Notes: generated from the sequence alone by a model not told the origin. A stretch of DNA of 64,000 nucleotides from an uncultured Bacillota bacterium (GCA_945956935.1 CAMFJD010000002.1:1-64000); one strand, 5' to 3'; counted from the first letter of the stretch, positions 27,642 to 38,465 are shown. Numbers and translations are program-made.

Positions 27642-27729
27642 TCAGAAATTATGAATTCAACCTAGGATAGCAAAAAGACTCGAGTTTTATCGATGTGTTT
27701 GGTATAGTAAAAGAAAGGAAGTGAATGGA

Positions 27730-28899
27730 ATGGAAGTTGAAATTATTTGTGTTGGAACAGAGTTGTTACTTGGAGAAGTATTGGATACAAATTCACAATA
27801 TCTTGCTAAAATTTTGGCGAACTATGGATTTGATCACTATTATCGCAGTATCGTCGGTGATAATGAAGAGCGACTGTATCAAGTGATTGATACTGCTTTT
27901 GTACGTGGAGCAAAACTTGTTATTTTAACGGGTGGACTTGGACCTACTCAAGATGATGTAACTAAAGAAGTAGCTGCACGTTATTTTAAATTTCCATTGT
28001 TTGAAGACAGAGCTGAACGAACGAAAATTCAAATGAAATATCAATCACTTGGTAATGAACATATGATCGAAAGTGTATACAAACAAGCTCTTTTTCCTAA
28101 TAATTGTATGATTTTACCAAACGATAATGGTACAGCTCCTGGGTGTCTAATGACAAGAGGTAATCAACATATTCTCGTATTACCAGGACCGCCACATGAA
28201 TTAGTACATATGGTTGAAATGTATGTGTGTCCATTATTTGAACAGTGGCAAGAAACAAAAATTTATTCTCATGTTTATCACTGTTTTGGCTTAGGAGAAA
28301 GTAATATGGAGGCCGCAGTTGCCGATATTCATTTAGCTAACACACCAGTGACAATTGCTCCATATGCCAATGTGGGAACATCGCGCATTCGCATGAGTGT
28401 AAAAGCAAAAACAATGCAAGAAGCACAACATTGGATTGAATTCATTGGTAAGCAAATATACGATCGGATAGGTAAGTATATATTTGGTGAAAATGATGAA
28501 ACGTTGATTGATAAGATGATGGAAAATCATAAAGGAAAACGATATGGTCTTATCGATTGTACAAATGAAGCACAGTTATTTTGGCAATTACAGAGCTCAG
28601 TATTAGCTCAAGTGTTTTGTGAACAGCTAGCCGGTTCCCTTGTTAGTTTATCTGATCAACTCCAAGAGCGAACACTTGCAGGTGTTGTTATGAAAATAAG
28701 CAGACATTTTGATCTTGATGGTGTTCTTGTTTTTGAAACAGAAAAATCAGAGTATCAACACCATGTATACAGTTGTCGATTTTATGATAGCTTAGGCAAT
28801 GAACTATGGAACCAATCATTTCAAAGTCTTACACCATATGATCAACAATGTGAGCGAACGATAACAATGGTATCCGGATTGTTTTGGCAAGCACAATAG
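27730..28899 (+). CDS. cinA: CinA-like protein with degenerate C-terminal domain
   Basis: The N-terminal MoaB-like/COG1058 half is intact: EIICVGTELLLGEVLDTNSQ, LVILTGGLGPTQDDVTKE, NDNGTAPGCLM and VLPGPPHELVHM. The C-terminal half should be an NMN deamidase (PncC-type) domain with an AESCTGG-like motif and a PGSS-containing region. Instead it reads YGLIDCTNEAQLFWQLQ and lacks these residues, so deamidase activity is doubtful. The ATG at 27730 has AAAGGAAG 8 bp upstream. recA, the usual neighbour, is absent, but dprA is close by. 389 residues. Confidence 0.85.
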   Translation: MEVEIICVGTELLLGEVLDTNSQYLAKILANYGFDHYYRSIVGDNEERLYQVIDTAFVRGAKLVILTGGLGPTQDDVTKEVAARYFKFPLFEDRAERTKIQMKYQSLGNEHMIESVYKQALFPNNCMILPNDNGTAPGCLMTRGNQHILVLPGPPHELVHMVEMYVCPLFEQWQETKIYSHVYHCFGLGESNMEAAVADIHLANTPVTIAPYANVGTSRIRMSVKAKTMQEAQHWIEFIGKQIYDRIGKYIFGENDETLIDKMMENHKGKRYGLIDCTNEAQLFWQLQSSVLAQVFCEQLAGSLVSLSDQLQERTLAGVVMKISRHFDLDGVLVFETEKSEYQHHVYSCRFYDSLGNELWNQSFQSLTPYDQQCERTITMVSGLFWQAQ

Positions 28900-28907
28900 A
28901 AGGAATG

Positions 28908-28938
28908 AAAAAGCATTGGATATAATCCAATGCTTTTT
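28908..28938. terminator. bidirectional terminator between cinA and plsY
   Basis: A 14-bp perfect stem (28908-28921 with 28925-28938) around ATA, with A5 and T5 at its ends, lies between two convergent genes. Confidence 0.9.
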
Positions 28939-29521
28939 AAAATAGTTTGTTTTCAGTTCCAGTAAGCAGACGCTGAATATTCGCACGATGGGCGAAAAAT
29001 AATAGTAGTACAATAGCTGTGTAAGGAAGAGCGAACCATGTCAAGCCTGTGAACCACGCTAAAAGTAAGACTGCTAGACTACCCAGCATTGAACCAATTG
29101 ATACTATACGTGTTGTATAAATAGTTGCAACTAAAACAGCAATACCAAACAACGCATATGGGGTAGCATAGAAAAGGGCAGCCGCCCCTGCAACAGCAGC
29201 AGCTTTACCTCCGCGAAAATCTGCGAAAATTGGAAAACAGTGTCCAAGAGCAGCACCAAAAGCTAGCCAGATAGGATTGGCAGGGATTTGGAAGAGTAAT
29301 GCAATCCAGTAGGGTACAAGTACTTTTGATAAGTCAAAGAGAAAAACGATGACTGCAGTTTTTTTCCCAAACGCACGTAACGAATTTGTTGTGCCAGTTC
29401 CTCCTGAACCAACTTCACGTACATCTTTATTATGGAGCAAGCGCCCAATGAATAAACCTGAAGGAATCGATCCGTATAAGTAAGCAATCACGAATATTAA
29501 AATAAGAAAAATAAATTCCAT
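28937..29521 (-). CDS. plsY: acyl-phosphate:glycerol-3-phosphate acyltransferase
   Basis: Integral membrane enzyme that makes lysophosphatidate from acyl phosphate and glycerol-3-phosphate, the first step of phospholipid synthesis. 194 residues with about five helices. Motif 1 reads GSGGTGTTNSLRAFGKK; the usual form is GSGN-x-G-x-TN, so the Asn is replaced by Gly. GHCFPIFADFRGGKAAA is motif 2 (GHxFPxFxxFxGGK). GGAGG lies 7 bp before the ATG. It is a single gene, convergent with cinA. Confidence 0.93.
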   Translation of the reverse strand: MEFIFLILIFVIAYLYGSIPSGLFIGRLLHNKDVREVGSGGTGTTNSLRAFGKKTAVIVFLFDLSKVLVPYWIALLFQIPANPIWLAFGAALGHCFPIFADFRGGKAAAVAGAAALFYATPYALFGIAVLVATIYTTRIVSIGSMLGSLAVLLLAWFTGLTWFALPYTAIVLLLFFAHRANIQRLLTGTENKLF

Positions 29522-29620
29522 TGAAAAACCTCCACTAAAGATATCTTTTTAAGTATACACTGAAAAAAATCTGAACTCAAATCTTTTTCATGCGAATAAT
29601 AGAGTATGAGGTGATTTTTT

Positions 29621-30448
29621 ATGAATAAGGTAGATATAGTTCATCAAAATATGACAAAAAGGGCGTTATGCGTGATGAGTTGGCATTTTCAAGGGAAACT
29701 TATAACAAAAAAACAACAAGAATGGTATGATCAACTCTCGGATGATGAACAGGAAAGACGATATCAATCCTTGCTACATGTGTGTAAAATGAAAGCAATC
29801 ACAATTGTTACAGTCTATGATCAAGCGTATCCACAATTGTTGCGTAATATATCTAAGGCGCCTACTGTCTTATATGTTAGAGGGAAATATACTGACTTAA
29901 ATGCTTGTTTTTTAAGTGTTGTTGGGAGTAGAAAGCCTCATGAATACTCACGTTGTGTTGCACAAATACTTGTAAGACAAGCAGTTCAACACCGATATGT
30001 AGTTGTGAGTGGATTAGCGCAAGGAATTGATAGTATTGCACATGAAGTTGCACATCACTGTGGTGGTAGGACAGTAGCAGTATTAGCATTCGGACATGAT
30101 TTTTGTTACCCAGCTACACAATGGCACAATCAGTTGAAGCAATTACTTGATCGTGAACAAACAGTGGTATCACAATATCCACCGCAAACACCGATTGCGA
30201 AATGGCGATTTATTGAGCGGAATTTTTTAATCGCAACACTCAGCCGCGCAGTTGTTGTTATACAAGCAAAACAAAAGAGTGGTTCTTTGATTACTGCTGA
30301 TATGGCAGTTGAGGCAGGACGGGATGTGTATATTGTCACAGGTGTTTTTGGTGATGATACATATACAGGTGGAATCGAGCTGATTCACGAAGGTGCCATT
30401 GCTTGCCATCATTTTAGTCAAATAATGAATAGTTATGAAAAAATTTAG
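29621..30448 (+). CDS. dprA: DNA-processing protein DprA
   Basis: Binds incoming single-stranded DNA and loads RecA during natural transformation. The Rossmann-like core has VVGSRKPHEYSR, SGLAQGIDSIAHEVA, TVAVLAFGHDFCYP, ERNFLIATLSRAVVVIQA and KSGSLITADMAVEAGRDVY. The length, 275 aa, is a little short and no winged-helix domain follows. GAGGTG is 9 bp before the ATG. It is followed by topA, the common order in Bacillota, but topA has its own promoter. Confidence 0.93.
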   Translation: MNKVDIVHQNMTKRALCVMSWHFQGKLITKKQQEWYDQLSDDEQERRYQSLLHVCKMKAITIVTVYDQAYPQLLRNISKAPTVLYVRGKYTDLNACFLSVVGSRKPHEYSRCVAQILVRQAVQHRYVVVSGLAQGIDSIAHEVAHHCGGRTVAVLAFGHDFCYPATQWHNQLKQLLDREQTVVSQYPPQTPIAKWRFIERNFLIATLSRAVVVIQAKQKSGSLITADMAVEAGRDVYIVTGVFGDDTYTGGIELIHEGAIACHHFSQIMNSYEKI

Positions 30449-30477
30449 TTGACATTTTGAAAAGTTTCCACTAATAA
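30449..30477 (+). promoter_or_regulatory. topA promoter
   Basis: A perfect TTGACA (30449-30454) directly after the dprA stop, and TAATAA (30472-30477) after 17 bp. Confidence 0.65.
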
Positions 30478-30538
30478 TAAGATTTGAATACTTATTCATC
30501 ACATAAGTAGATTAAAAACCGAGAAGGTGGAACAAACA

Positions 30539-32740
30539 ATGAAAAACTTAGTAATTGTCGAGTCTCCAGCAAAATCGAAAACGATAGAGAAATATTTAGG
30601 AGAAGACTTTGTTGTCTTATCTTCAGTAGGACACATTCGTGATCTAGCAAAAACTGGAAAAGAACGTTTAGGAATCGATGTCGAAAATGACTTCGCGCCA
30701 AATTATAAAGAAAGTAAAGAAAAAAAAGACGTAATTAAAGAATTGAAAAAGGTAGCGAAAAAAGCAGACCATGTGTATCTTGCAACCGATCCAGATCGCG
30801 AGGGAGAAGCAATTAGTTGGCATCTTGCCGAAGTATTAAAACTTAATTTAACTGAAGATAATCGTGTTGTATTTAATGAAATTACGAAAGATGCCGTTTT
30901 AGCCGCATTTGAACATCCTCGTAAAATTGACATGAATCTCGTACATTCTCAAGAGTCACGTCGCCTATTAGATCGTATTATCGGGTTTAAGTTGAGTCGA
31001 CTATTGCAAAATAAATTAAAAAGTCCAAGTGCTGGTCGGGTCCAGTCAGTTGCACTACAACTCATAGTTGAACGTGAACGTGAAATTGAAGCTTTTATTC
31101 CACGTGAGTACTGGGATATAGCTGCTAAATTCCACGTAGATACAACTGAATTTAAAGCTGATATTACTAAGTATGCTGGAAAAAAATTAGCGCTAGCGAA
31201 TAAGGAAGAAACTGATGGTGTATTAGCACAGTTAAGTAGTACATACACAGTACAAAAAATTACGCAACGAAAGACAAAGAAGCAACCAAAGCAACCGTTT
31301 ACGACGTCAACATTGCAACAAGAAGCTGCAAATAAATTAGGTTTTGCTGCGCGTCGAACGATGCAACTCGCACAAAAATTGTATGAGGGTGTACAATTAG
31401 AAGATGAACAAGTTGGATTGATTACGTATATGCGTACTGATTCAACACGCTTATCAGATAATTTTGTGAAACCAACCTTTGCTTATATCGAAGCAACATA
31501 TGGGAAAAAGTATGTAGGGAGTATCCGAGGTGGAAAAGTAAAGGAAAATGCTCAAGATGCACATGAGGCTATCCGACCAACAGACATTACTCGAACACCT
31601 CTGAGCATCAAAAAATATGTAACACCGAGTGAATTCAAGTTATATCGCTTTATTTGGGCTCGAACGATTGCATCATTGATGGCTGATGCACAAAGTCAAA
31701 CAACGAAAATTATCTTTGAGAATAATGGTTATGAAGCTAGTGTTAGCGGAAGTGTACCTGCATTCGATGGGTATTTAGCCGCATATGGTGAGTTTGAAAC
31801 GACCAAATCAGAACAATTACCAGTGCTAGAAGAAGGGCAAGTTTTAAGTGCGAATGAGGTTGTACCAACACAACATTTTACTAATCCTCCAGCACGATTT
31901 AGTGAAGCAACATTAATTAAAATGTTGGAAGAACTTGGTATTGGTCGCCCATCCACATATACAGCAATTTTAGGAACAATTGTAGCAAGAGGTTATGTAA
32001 CATTAGAAGAAAAACGTTTCAAACCGACGTATCAAGGTACACTTACAACGGATAAATTACGTGAATTTTTTGCTAACATTATCAATGTTGAATACACGGC
32101 GAATATGGAACATGACCTTGATTTGATTGCACAAGGTGAAGAAGAATCGCTTGCTTTTCTCCAAAGATTTTACGGTGTATTTGCACCACTCATTGAACAT
32201 GCATATGAACATATGGAAAAAGTACCACCAAGAGAAACGGGAGAACCTTGTCCTGAATGTGGGAAGCCACTTGTCTATCGTCGTGGCCGTTTTGGAGAGT
32301 TTGTTGCATGTAGTGGGTTTCCTGAATGTACATATATTCAAAAGAAAGCGCAAGAACCACCAAAATCAACAGGAGTGACTTGTCCAAAATGTCAAGAAGG
32401 CGAAATTGTTGAGCGAAAAACACGTCGAGGAAAATTATTTTTCAGCTGTAATCGTTACCCTGATTGTGATTTTGCAATGTGGGAACGTCCAATTCCACAA
32501 GTATGCCCAGACTGTGGTGGAATGCTTGTAGAAAAAGGAAAAAAGATTGTATGTAAAGACTGTGAATTTAATCGAGTAAAAACACCAGAAGAACTTGACC
32601 GTGTTGATTCTGAAACAGGAGAAGTTGTTGTTGATTCAACAGCCACTGTAACAACAATTGAAGAATTATTTGCCGAGGAGCAAGCATGCGTTCAAGCAGA
32701 AGAACTTGATCGTGTTGATTCTGAAACAGGAGAAGTTTGA
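30539..32740 (+). CDS. topA: DNA topoisomerase I
   Basis: Type IA topoisomerase that relaxes negative supercoils. The TOPRIM domain has VIVESPAKSKTIEKYLG and TDPDREGEAISWHL. The catalytic Tyr is Y297 in ITYMRTDST. The C terminus has three zinc-ribbon units with Cys pairs (CPECGKPL/CSGFPEC, CPKCQEGE/CNRYPDC, CPDCGGML/CKDC). After these comes an acidic tail in which EELDRVDSETGEV occurs twice, 37 codons apart, the second copy ending the protein. The ATG at 30539 follows GAAGGTGG by 8 bp; a GTG at 30527 lies in that site. 733 residues. Confidence 0.97.
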   Translation: MKNLVIVESPAKSKTIEKYLGEDFVVLSSVGHIRDLAKTGKERLGIDVENDFAPNYKESKEKKDVIKELKKVAKKADHVYLATDPDREGEAISWHLAEVLKLNLTEDNRVVFNEITKDAVLAAFEHPRKIDMNLVHSQESRRLLDRIIGFKLSRLLQNKLKSPSAGRVQSVALQLIVEREREIEAFIPREYWDIAAKFHVDTTEFKADITKYAGKKLALANKEETDGVLAQLSSTYTVQKITQRKTKKQPKQPFTTSTLQQEAANKLGFAARRTMQLAQKLYEGVQLEDEQVGLITYMRTDSTRLSDNFVKPTFAYIEATYGKKYVGSIRGGKVKENAQDAHEAIRPTDITRTPLSIKKYVTPSEFKLYRFIWARTIASLMADAQSQTTKIIFENNGYEASVSGSVPAFDGYLAAYGEFETTKSEQLPVLEEGQVLSANEVVPTQHFTNPPARFSEATLIKMLEELGIGRPSTYTAILGTIVARGYVTLEEKRFKPTYQGTLTTDKLREFFANIINVEYTANMEHDLDLIAQGEEESLAFLQRFYGVFAPLIEHAYEHMEKVPPRETGEPCPECGKPLVYRRGRFGEFVACSGFPECTYIQKKAQEPPKSTGVTCPKCQEGEIVERKTRRGKLFFSCNRYPDCDFAMWERPIPQVCPDCGGMLVEKGKKIVCKDCEFNRVKTPEELDRVDSETGEVVVDSTATVTTIEELFAEEQACVQAEELDRVDSETGEV
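32586..32626 (+). repeat. direct repeat copy 1 in the topA tail
   Basis: A 41-bp segment encoding EELDRVDSETGEV, repeated in frame at 32697-32737 with one synonymous difference (GAC/GAT). The offset is 111 bp. Confidence 0.9.
32697..32737 (+). repeat. direct repeat copy 2 in the topA tail
   Basis: Second copy of the 41-bp segment; the TGA stop of topA follows immediately. Confidence 0.9.
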
Positions 32741-32776
32741 ACGGATATAAAAGCAGAACAATAACAATTAATAGAC

Positions 32777-32807
32777 AGTCCGAGGGTAATGCTTCGGACT
32801 TTCGTTT
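32777..32807 (+). terminator. topA terminator
   Basis: AGTCCGA and TCGGACT form a 7-bp stem around a 10-nt loop, followed by a T-run broken by CG. Moderate strength. Confidence 0.5.
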
Positions 32808-32850
32808 TCAAAGCTACAAATAGCAAAATATTCATAGAGGTGAAAAAAAG

Positions 32851-34158
32851 ATGAAAAAAGTAACAGTGATTGGTGCAGGTCTTGCAGGAAGTGAAGCTGC
32901 ATGGCAACTTGCACAACGTGGGATTCAAGTAGATTTATATGAAATGCGTCCTAAAAAAATGACACCAGCTCATCAAACACAAAATTTTGCAGAGCTTGTT
33001 TGTTCAAACTCATTGCGTGCGGATGGATTAGCAAATGCAGTTGGTGTACTGAAAGAAGAAATGCGTCGTCTAGATTCAATTATTATGACTTGTGCCGATG
33101 CGACGCGAGTACCAGCAGGTGGCGCCCTTGCAGTTGATCGTGAAGGATTTGCGCAGCTAGTAACAGATAAAATTCGCAATCATCCAAATATTACTGTTAT
33201 TGAAGATGAAGTGACAATAATTCCAGATGGACCAACAATTATTGCATCAGGTCCACTGACGAGTGATACGCTTGGCCAATCAATTCAAAAATTCATTGGT
33301 TCTGATTATTTTTATTTTTACGATGCAGCAGCACCTATTATCGAAAAAGAAAGCATTGATTTTAATAAAGTTTACATTAAATCACGTTATGATAAAGGTG
33401 AAGCATCATATATCAATTGTCCAATGGATGAAGCAGAATATACGGAATTTTATGAAGCGTTAATTAACGCTGAAACTGTTGAGTTGAAAAGTTTTGAAAA
33501 AGAAATTTTCTTTGAAGGATGTATGCCAATTGAAGTTATGGCTAAGCGTGGTTTTCAAACAGCTTTATATGGGCCGATGAAACCGGTTGGATTACGTAAC
33601 CCGCATAAAAATGACGAGACACCATTTGCGGTCGTACAGTTACGACAAGATAATGCAGCGGCGAGTTTGTACAATATTGTTGGTTTTCAAACACATTTAA
33701 AATGGCCAGAGCAAAAACGTATTATCCAAATGATTCCAGGATTAGAAAATGCGAATATTGTGCGATATGGTGTGATGCATCGGAATACATTTATTAATTC
33801 ACCTAAGGTATTATTACCGACATACCAAACGAAAGTACGTCATGATTTATTCTTTGCTGGTCAAATGACGGGTGTTGAAGGATATGTTGAAAGTGCAGCG
33901 AGTGGATTATTAGCTGGAATCAATTTAGCACGAATTGTACGCGGATTAGAGCCACATGTAGTATCACCACAAACAATTATCGGTTCAATGGCACATTATA
34001 TTACTCATGCAAGTACGGATGGATTTCAACCGATGAATGCGAATTTTGGAATATTACCAGAGTTAGCTGAACGCACAAAAAAGAAAGAGCGTAAGGCGGC
34101 TTACGCAGCACGAGCACTTGAGGTGTTGGCAACCGAATATGAGCAGCTTAGCGAGTAA
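32851..34158 (+). CDS. trmFO: methylenetetrahydrofolate-tRNA-(uracil-5-)-methyltransferase
   Basis: Folate- and FAD-dependent enzyme that makes m5U54 in the tRNA T-loop. The FAD-binding start [44 protein letters not shown] and, later, [20 protein letters not shown] and [19 protein letters not shown] are TrmFO hallmarks. Length 435 aa is standard. GAGGTG is 8 bp before the ATG. Its 3' end overlaps xerC by 20 bp, the classical trmFO-xerC pair of Bacilli. Confidence 0.97.
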   Translation: MKKVTVIGAGLAGSEAAWQLAQRGIQVDLYEMRPKKMTPAHQTQNFAELVCSNSLRADGLANAVGVLKEEMRRLDSIIMTCADATRVPAGGALAVDREGFAQLVTDKIRNHPNITVIEDEVTIIPDGPTIIASGPLTSDTLGQSIQKFIGSDYFYFYDAAAPIIEKESIDFNKVYIKSRYDKGEASYINCPMDEAEYTEFYEALINAETVELKSFEKEIFFEGCMPIEVMAKRGFQTALYGPMKPVGLRNPHKNDETPFAVVQLRQDNAAASLYNIVGFQTHLKWPEQKRIIQMIPGLENANIVRYGVMHRNTFINSPKVLLPTYQTKVRHDLFFAGQMTGVEGYVESAASGLLAGINLARIVRGLEPHVVSPQTIIGSMAHYITHASTDGFQPMNANFGILPELAERTKKKERKAAYAARALEVLATEYEQLSE

Positions 34159-35107
34159 TGAGCAATTACTTCATCAATTTTTACAGTATTTGCAAGTGGA
34201 GAAACATTATTCTGAACATACGATTGTCGCATATGAGCGAGATATTACACATCTGTTGAAATGGTTAGCTCGGGCAAATATTGGAGTAATTGACTTGACA
34301 TATCAACAATTCCGCCAATATTTAACGGAACTATTTCAAAAGCGTTATGCGAAAAAAACTTTTGTCCGAAAGATATCCGCAATTAAAAGTTTTTATCGTT
34401 ACTTATTACGAGAACGCTTGATTGAACATAGTCCAATCGATCATGTTGTGCTACCAAAAGGAGAGCAGCGATTACCCAATTTTTTGTATGAAGATGAGAT
34501 CGATACATGGTTATCGCATCGTGCAAATAATCAAGAATTAGATATTCGTAATCACGCGTTGTTTGAACTCATGTATGCAAGTGGTTTGCGGGTGAGCGAA
34601 GTGTGCGCGTTACATATAAATGATTTCGACTTTGAACAACGACGTGTGCACATACGTTCAGGAAAAGGTGACAAGATGCGATTTGTGCCAATGGGTACGT
34701 ATGCAATTGAAGCAATGCAGTTGTATTTTGAATCATCACGTTCGATATTGATTTCCCAAAAAAATGTTGAACATGCATTTGTGAATCAACATGGAGAACC
34801 GCTAAGTGAGCGTGGTGTACGTCATATCTTAAAAACTATTGCACAGGCATCAGGAGTTACAACGAAATTACATCCACATATGCTGCGTCATTCTTTTGCC
34901 ACTCATTTATTAAGTAATGGTGCTGATTTACGAACAGTGCAAGAATTGTTAGGTCATGAAAATTTATCAAGTACACAAATTTACACGCATGTGAATCTAG
35001 AGCAACTTCGGACGATATATCAGGCAGCGCATCCGAGAGCAAAACGAACACGAACACATAAATGGTTAAAAACAGAAAAAGAACTTGCAGAAGAAGTAGA
35101 AAAGTGA
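34139..35107 (+). CDS. xerC: tyrosine recombinase XerC
   Basis: Site-specific recombinase that resolves chromosome dimers at dif. The N-terminal SAM-like core-binding domain has [20 protein letters not shown]. The catalytic residues are visible: Arg in [10 protein letters not shown]-x2-R in [14 protein letters not shown], His in [12 protein letters not shown] and the final Tyr of IYTHV. The ATG at 34139, inside the trmFO end, is chosen; its ribosome binding site (GAGGTG, 13 bp away) is far. In Bacillus hslV-hslU-codY follow; here rpsB comes next. Confidence 0.93.
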   Translation: MSSLASNEQLLHQFLQYLQVEKHYSEHTIVAYERDITHLLKWLARANIGVIDLTYQQFRQYLTELFQKRYAKKTFVRKISAIKSFYRYLLRERLIEHSPIDHVVLPKGEQRLPNFLYEDEIDTWLSHRANNQELDIRNHALFELMYASGLRVSEVCALHINDFDFEQRRVHIRSGKGDKMRFVPMGTYAIEAMQLYFESSRSILISQKNVEHAFVNQHGEPLSERGVRHILKTIAQASGVTTKLHPHMLRHSFATHLLSNGADLRTVQELLGHENLSSTQIYTHVNLEQLRTIYQAAHPRAKRTRTHKWLKTEKELAEEVEK

Positions 35108-35113
35108 TAAAAT
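35085..35113 (+). promoter_or_regulatory. rpsB promoter
   Basis: TTGCAG (35085-35090) and TAAAAT (35108-35113), 17 bp apart, overlap the end of xerC. Confidence 0.5.
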
Positions 35114-35117
35114 TTAT

Positions 35118-35237
35118 CCGTTGTTTAAAAACAACCAAACAGACACGTCGCTGAATTCACTCGTCAGGTGCTAATTTTTATTAGTGGCTAGTGTTCGAAA
35201 GCACGGAAGTTCAAACAAAATCTAGGAGGATATTCAC
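35118..35237 (+). promoter_or_regulatory. structured 5' leader of rpsB
   Basis: About 120 nt between the promoter and rpsB. It contains the perfect hairpin GTTGTTT-AA-AAACAAC (35120-35135) and further short stems such as CTAAT/ATTAG. No ORF is seen. Autogenous control by S2 through such leaders is known in other bacteria; here it is an inference. Confidence 0.35.
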
Positions 35238-36011
35238 ATGGCAGTAATTTCTATGAAACAATTACTTGAATCAGGTGTACATTTTGGACACCAAACACGT
35301 CGTTGGAACCCAAAAATGGCGAAGTATATTTATACTTCACGTAACGGAATCTATATCATCGACTTACAAAAAACATCTAAAAAAATCGACGAAGCTTACG
35401 AAGTAATCCGTAACATCGCAGCAGACGGTGGAAAAGTATTATTCGTAGGTACGAAAAAACAAGCACAAGAAGCTGTAAAAGAAGAAGCTTTACGTGCGGA
35501 TATGTTCTATGTTAACCACCGTTGGTTAGGAGGAACGTTAACAAACTTTACGACAATTCGTAAACGTATTGAGCGTTTATTCGATATCTACCGTATGGAA
35601 GAAGATGGAACTTTCGAAGTTTTACCGAAAAAAGAAGTTGTTGCATTACGCAAAGAAGTTGAGAAACTTGAAAAATTCTTAGGTGGAATTAAAACAATGA
35701 AAGATATTCCACAAGCTTTATTCGTTATCGATCCACGTAAAGAGCGTATCGCTATCGCTGAAGCACGTATCTTAAACATTCCAGTAATCGGAATCGTAGA
35801 TACTAACTGTGATCCAGATGATGTTGATTACGTAATCCCAGCAAACGATGATGCAATTCGTGCTGTACGTTTAATCGTATCAAAAATGGCTGACGCTATT
35901 ATCGAAGGACGCGATGGTTTAGCACCAAATGCTGAAGCTCGTAAACCACGTACTGAAGCTAAAACAGAAGTTGAAGCAACAGTTGAAGAAGTAGTAGTAG
36001 CTGCTGAATAA
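35238..36011 (+). CDS. rpsB: 30S ribosomal protein S2
   Basis: 257 residues, starting [20 protein letters not shown], followed by [12 protein letters not shown] and, further on, [18 protein letters not shown] and [20 protein letters not shown], all S2 hallmarks. The tail is acidic and repetitive ([18 protein letters not shown]). A perfect AGGAGG lies 8 bp before the ATG. Codon use is that of a highly expressed gene. It is separated from tsf by a strong terminator and a new promoter. Confidence 0.98.
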   Translation: MAVISMKQLLESGVHFGHQTRRWNPKMAKYIYTSRNGIYIIDLQKTSKKIDEAYEVIRNIAADGGKVLFVGTKKQAQEAVKEEALRADMFYVNHRWLGGTLTNFTTIRKRIERLFDIYRMEEDGTFEVLPKKEVVALRKEVEKLEKFLGGIKTMKDIPQALFVIDPRKERIAIAEARILNIPVIGIVDTNCDPDDVDYVIPANDDAIRAVRLIVSKMADAIIEGRDGLAPNAEARKPRTEAKTEVEATVEEVVVAAE

Positions 36012-36020
36012 TTAAAGCAG

Positions 36021-36057
36021 AAACAGACTCTCGGTTCTTCCTAGAGTCTGTTTTTTT
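36021..36057 (+). terminator. rpsB terminator
   Basis: AAACAGACTCT and its complement form an 11-bp stem around an 11-nt loop, followed by seven T. Probably partial read-through into tsf. Confidence 0.85.
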
Positions 36058-36086
36058 ACAGAAGAGACATTTTACAACAGAAAAGC

Positions 36087-36115
36087 TTGCTTGCAAGCCT
36101 TTGAAACTGTATAAT
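36087..36115 (+). promoter_or_regulatory. tsf promoter
   Basis: TTGCTT (36087-36092), 17 bp, then a perfect TATAAT (36110-36115). Confidence 0.6.
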
Positions 36116-36179
36116 GAAAATGATAAAAAATGATTGCGAAAAAGAAGAAGCAATCGTCCAAACTTAGGAGGATGTACAC

Positions 36180-37064
36180 ATGGCCGCTATTACAGCTCAA
36201 TTAGTTAAAGAATTACGTGAAAAAACTGGTGCAGGAATGATGGACTGCAAAAAAGCATTAAACGAAGTAGATGGAGACATCGAAAAAGCAATCGATTACT
36301 TACGTGAAAACGGAATCGCAAAAGCTGCGAAAAAGGGTGATCGTGTTGCTGCAGAAGGTTTAGCAGCAATCAAAATCGATGGAAATAAAGCTGTTATTGT
36401 TGAAGTAAACTCAGAAACAGACTTCGTTGCGAAAAACGACAAATTCTTAGCTTTAGTTGACACAATTGCGACAACATTATTGACAAATGATGTAGCAACA
36501 GTTGAAGAAGCATTAGCTTTAACAATTAATGGAGAAACATTAGATTTCGTAATTAATCAAGCAATTGCTACAATTGGAGAAAAAATTACATTACGTCGTT
36601 TCTCAGTAATCGAAAAAACAGATGCTGATGCATTTGGTGGATACTTACACATGGGTGGACGTATCGCAGCGTTAACAGTATTAACTGGAACAACTTCTGA
36701 AGAAGTTGCAAAAGATGTTGCAATGCATGTAGCTGCATTAAACCCACAATTCATCTCTGAAGAGCAAATTGATGCTGACATCATTGAACGTGAGCGTAAA
36801 GTATTAACTGAGCAAGCATTAAATGAAGGAAAACCAGCAAACATTGTTGAAAAAATGATTGAAGGACGTTTACGTAAATTCAAAAAAGATATCTGTGCTG
36901 TAGATCAAGCATTCGTTAAGAATCCAGACCAAACAGTAGGACAATATGTATCTGCTGCAGGTGGAACTTTCGCAACATTCGTACGTTACGAAGTTGGAGA
37001 AGGAATCGAAAAAGCAGAAGTAGACTTCGCTGCTGAAGTAGCAAGCCAAGTAGCTGCTCACTAA
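36180..37064 (+). CDS. tsf: elongation factor Ts
   Basis: Guanine-nucleotide exchange factor for EF-Tu. The N-terminal UBA-like domain has [20 protein letters not shown], and [16 protein letters not shown] is the second EF-Ts signature. [11 protein letters not shown] follows in the core. 294 residues is normal. AGGAGG is 8 bp before the ATG. Highly expressed codon pattern. Its own promoter and terminator flank it. Confidence 0.98.
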   Translation: MAAITAQLVKELREKTGAGMMDCKKALNEVDGDIEKAIDYLRENGIAKAAKKGDRVAAEGLAAIKIDGNKAVIVEVNSETDFVAKNDKFLALVDTIATTLLTNDVATVEEALALTINGETLDFVINQAIATIGEKITLRRFSVIEKTDADAFGGYLHMGGRIAALTVLTGTTSEEVAKDVAMHVAALNPQFISEEQIDADIIERERKVLTEQALNEGKPANIVEKMIEGRLRKFKKDICAVDQAFVKNPDQTVGQYVSAAGGTFATFVRYEVGEGIEKAEVDFAAEVASQVAAH

Positions 37065-37073
37065 TAAAAGACA

Positions 37074-37101
37074 AGAAAGACACGAAGGTGTCTTTCTTTC
37101 T
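37074..37101 (+). terminator. tsf terminator
   Basis: AGAAAGACAC and its perfect complement around GAAG, followed by a pyrimidine-rich but not pure T tail. Confidence 0.65.
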
Positions 37102-37126
37102 AAACAATTAGATTAAAAAAAAATAA

Positions 37127-37864
<738 letters not shown>

Positions 37865-37877
37865 GGAGGATTTGCAA

Positions 37878-38423
37878 ATGGCAGCAACAGTATTAGCACA
37901 AGCAACACAAAAAATGGATAAAGCATTACACCATTTAGAAGAAGAATTAACGACAATTCGTACAGGACGTGCGAATCCAACAGCGTTAAATAAAATAACA
38001 GTTGAGTATTATGGGACACCAACACCATTAAATCAAGTAGCAAATGTAACGGCTCCGGAAGCCCGTATGCTATTAGTCTCACCATATGATCGTTCAATTT
38101 TAGGTGGAATTGAAAAAGCGATTCAAGATGCAAATTTAGGATTCAATCCAACAAATGATGGTTCAGTAATTCGTATCGCAATCCCAGCATTAACAGAGGA
38201 ACGCCGTAAAGAAATGGTGAAAAAAGTAAAGTCAATGGGTGAAACTGCAAAAGTTGGTGTGCGTAATGCTCGTCGTGATGCAAATGATGCATTAAAAAAA
38301 CTTGATATTACTGAAGATGAAGTGAAAGCATATCAAGATGATGTACAAAAGTTAACGGATACATACACTAAAAAAGTAGATGATATTGTTAAAGCAAAAG
38401 AAACAGATGTAATGACAGTCTAA
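37878..38423 (+). CDS. frr: ribosome recycling factor
   Basis: Splits post-termination ribosomes together with EF-G. EELTTIRTGRANPTALNKI, VEYYGTPTPLNQVANV and the late VRNARRDANDALKKL are hallmarks. 181 residues. The ATG at 37878 has AAGGAGG 8 bp upstream; a TTG two codons earlier is less likely. uppS and cdsA, the usual next genes, are missing. The last codons of frr fall inside the first repeat unit of the odd non-coding region that follows. Confidence 0.97.
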   Translation: MAATVLAQATQKMDKALHHLEEELTTIRTGRANPTALNKITVEYYGTPTPLNQVANVTAPEARMLLVSPYDRSILGGIEKAIQDANLGFNPTNDGSVIRIAIPALTEERRKEMVKKVKSMGETAKVGVRNARRDANDALKKLDITEDEVKAYQDDVQKLTDTYTKKVDDIVKAKETDVMTV

Positions 38424-38465
38424 GTGTTTGACACCGGTGCTCAATACTAAGTAATCAAGAGAGCA

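Noticed and set aside
38450-38465. ATCAAGAGAG resembles the start of a SAM-I riboswitch.
   Set aside because: The following conserved core of the SAM-I aptamer is absent, and no methionine or cysteine gene lies downstream.
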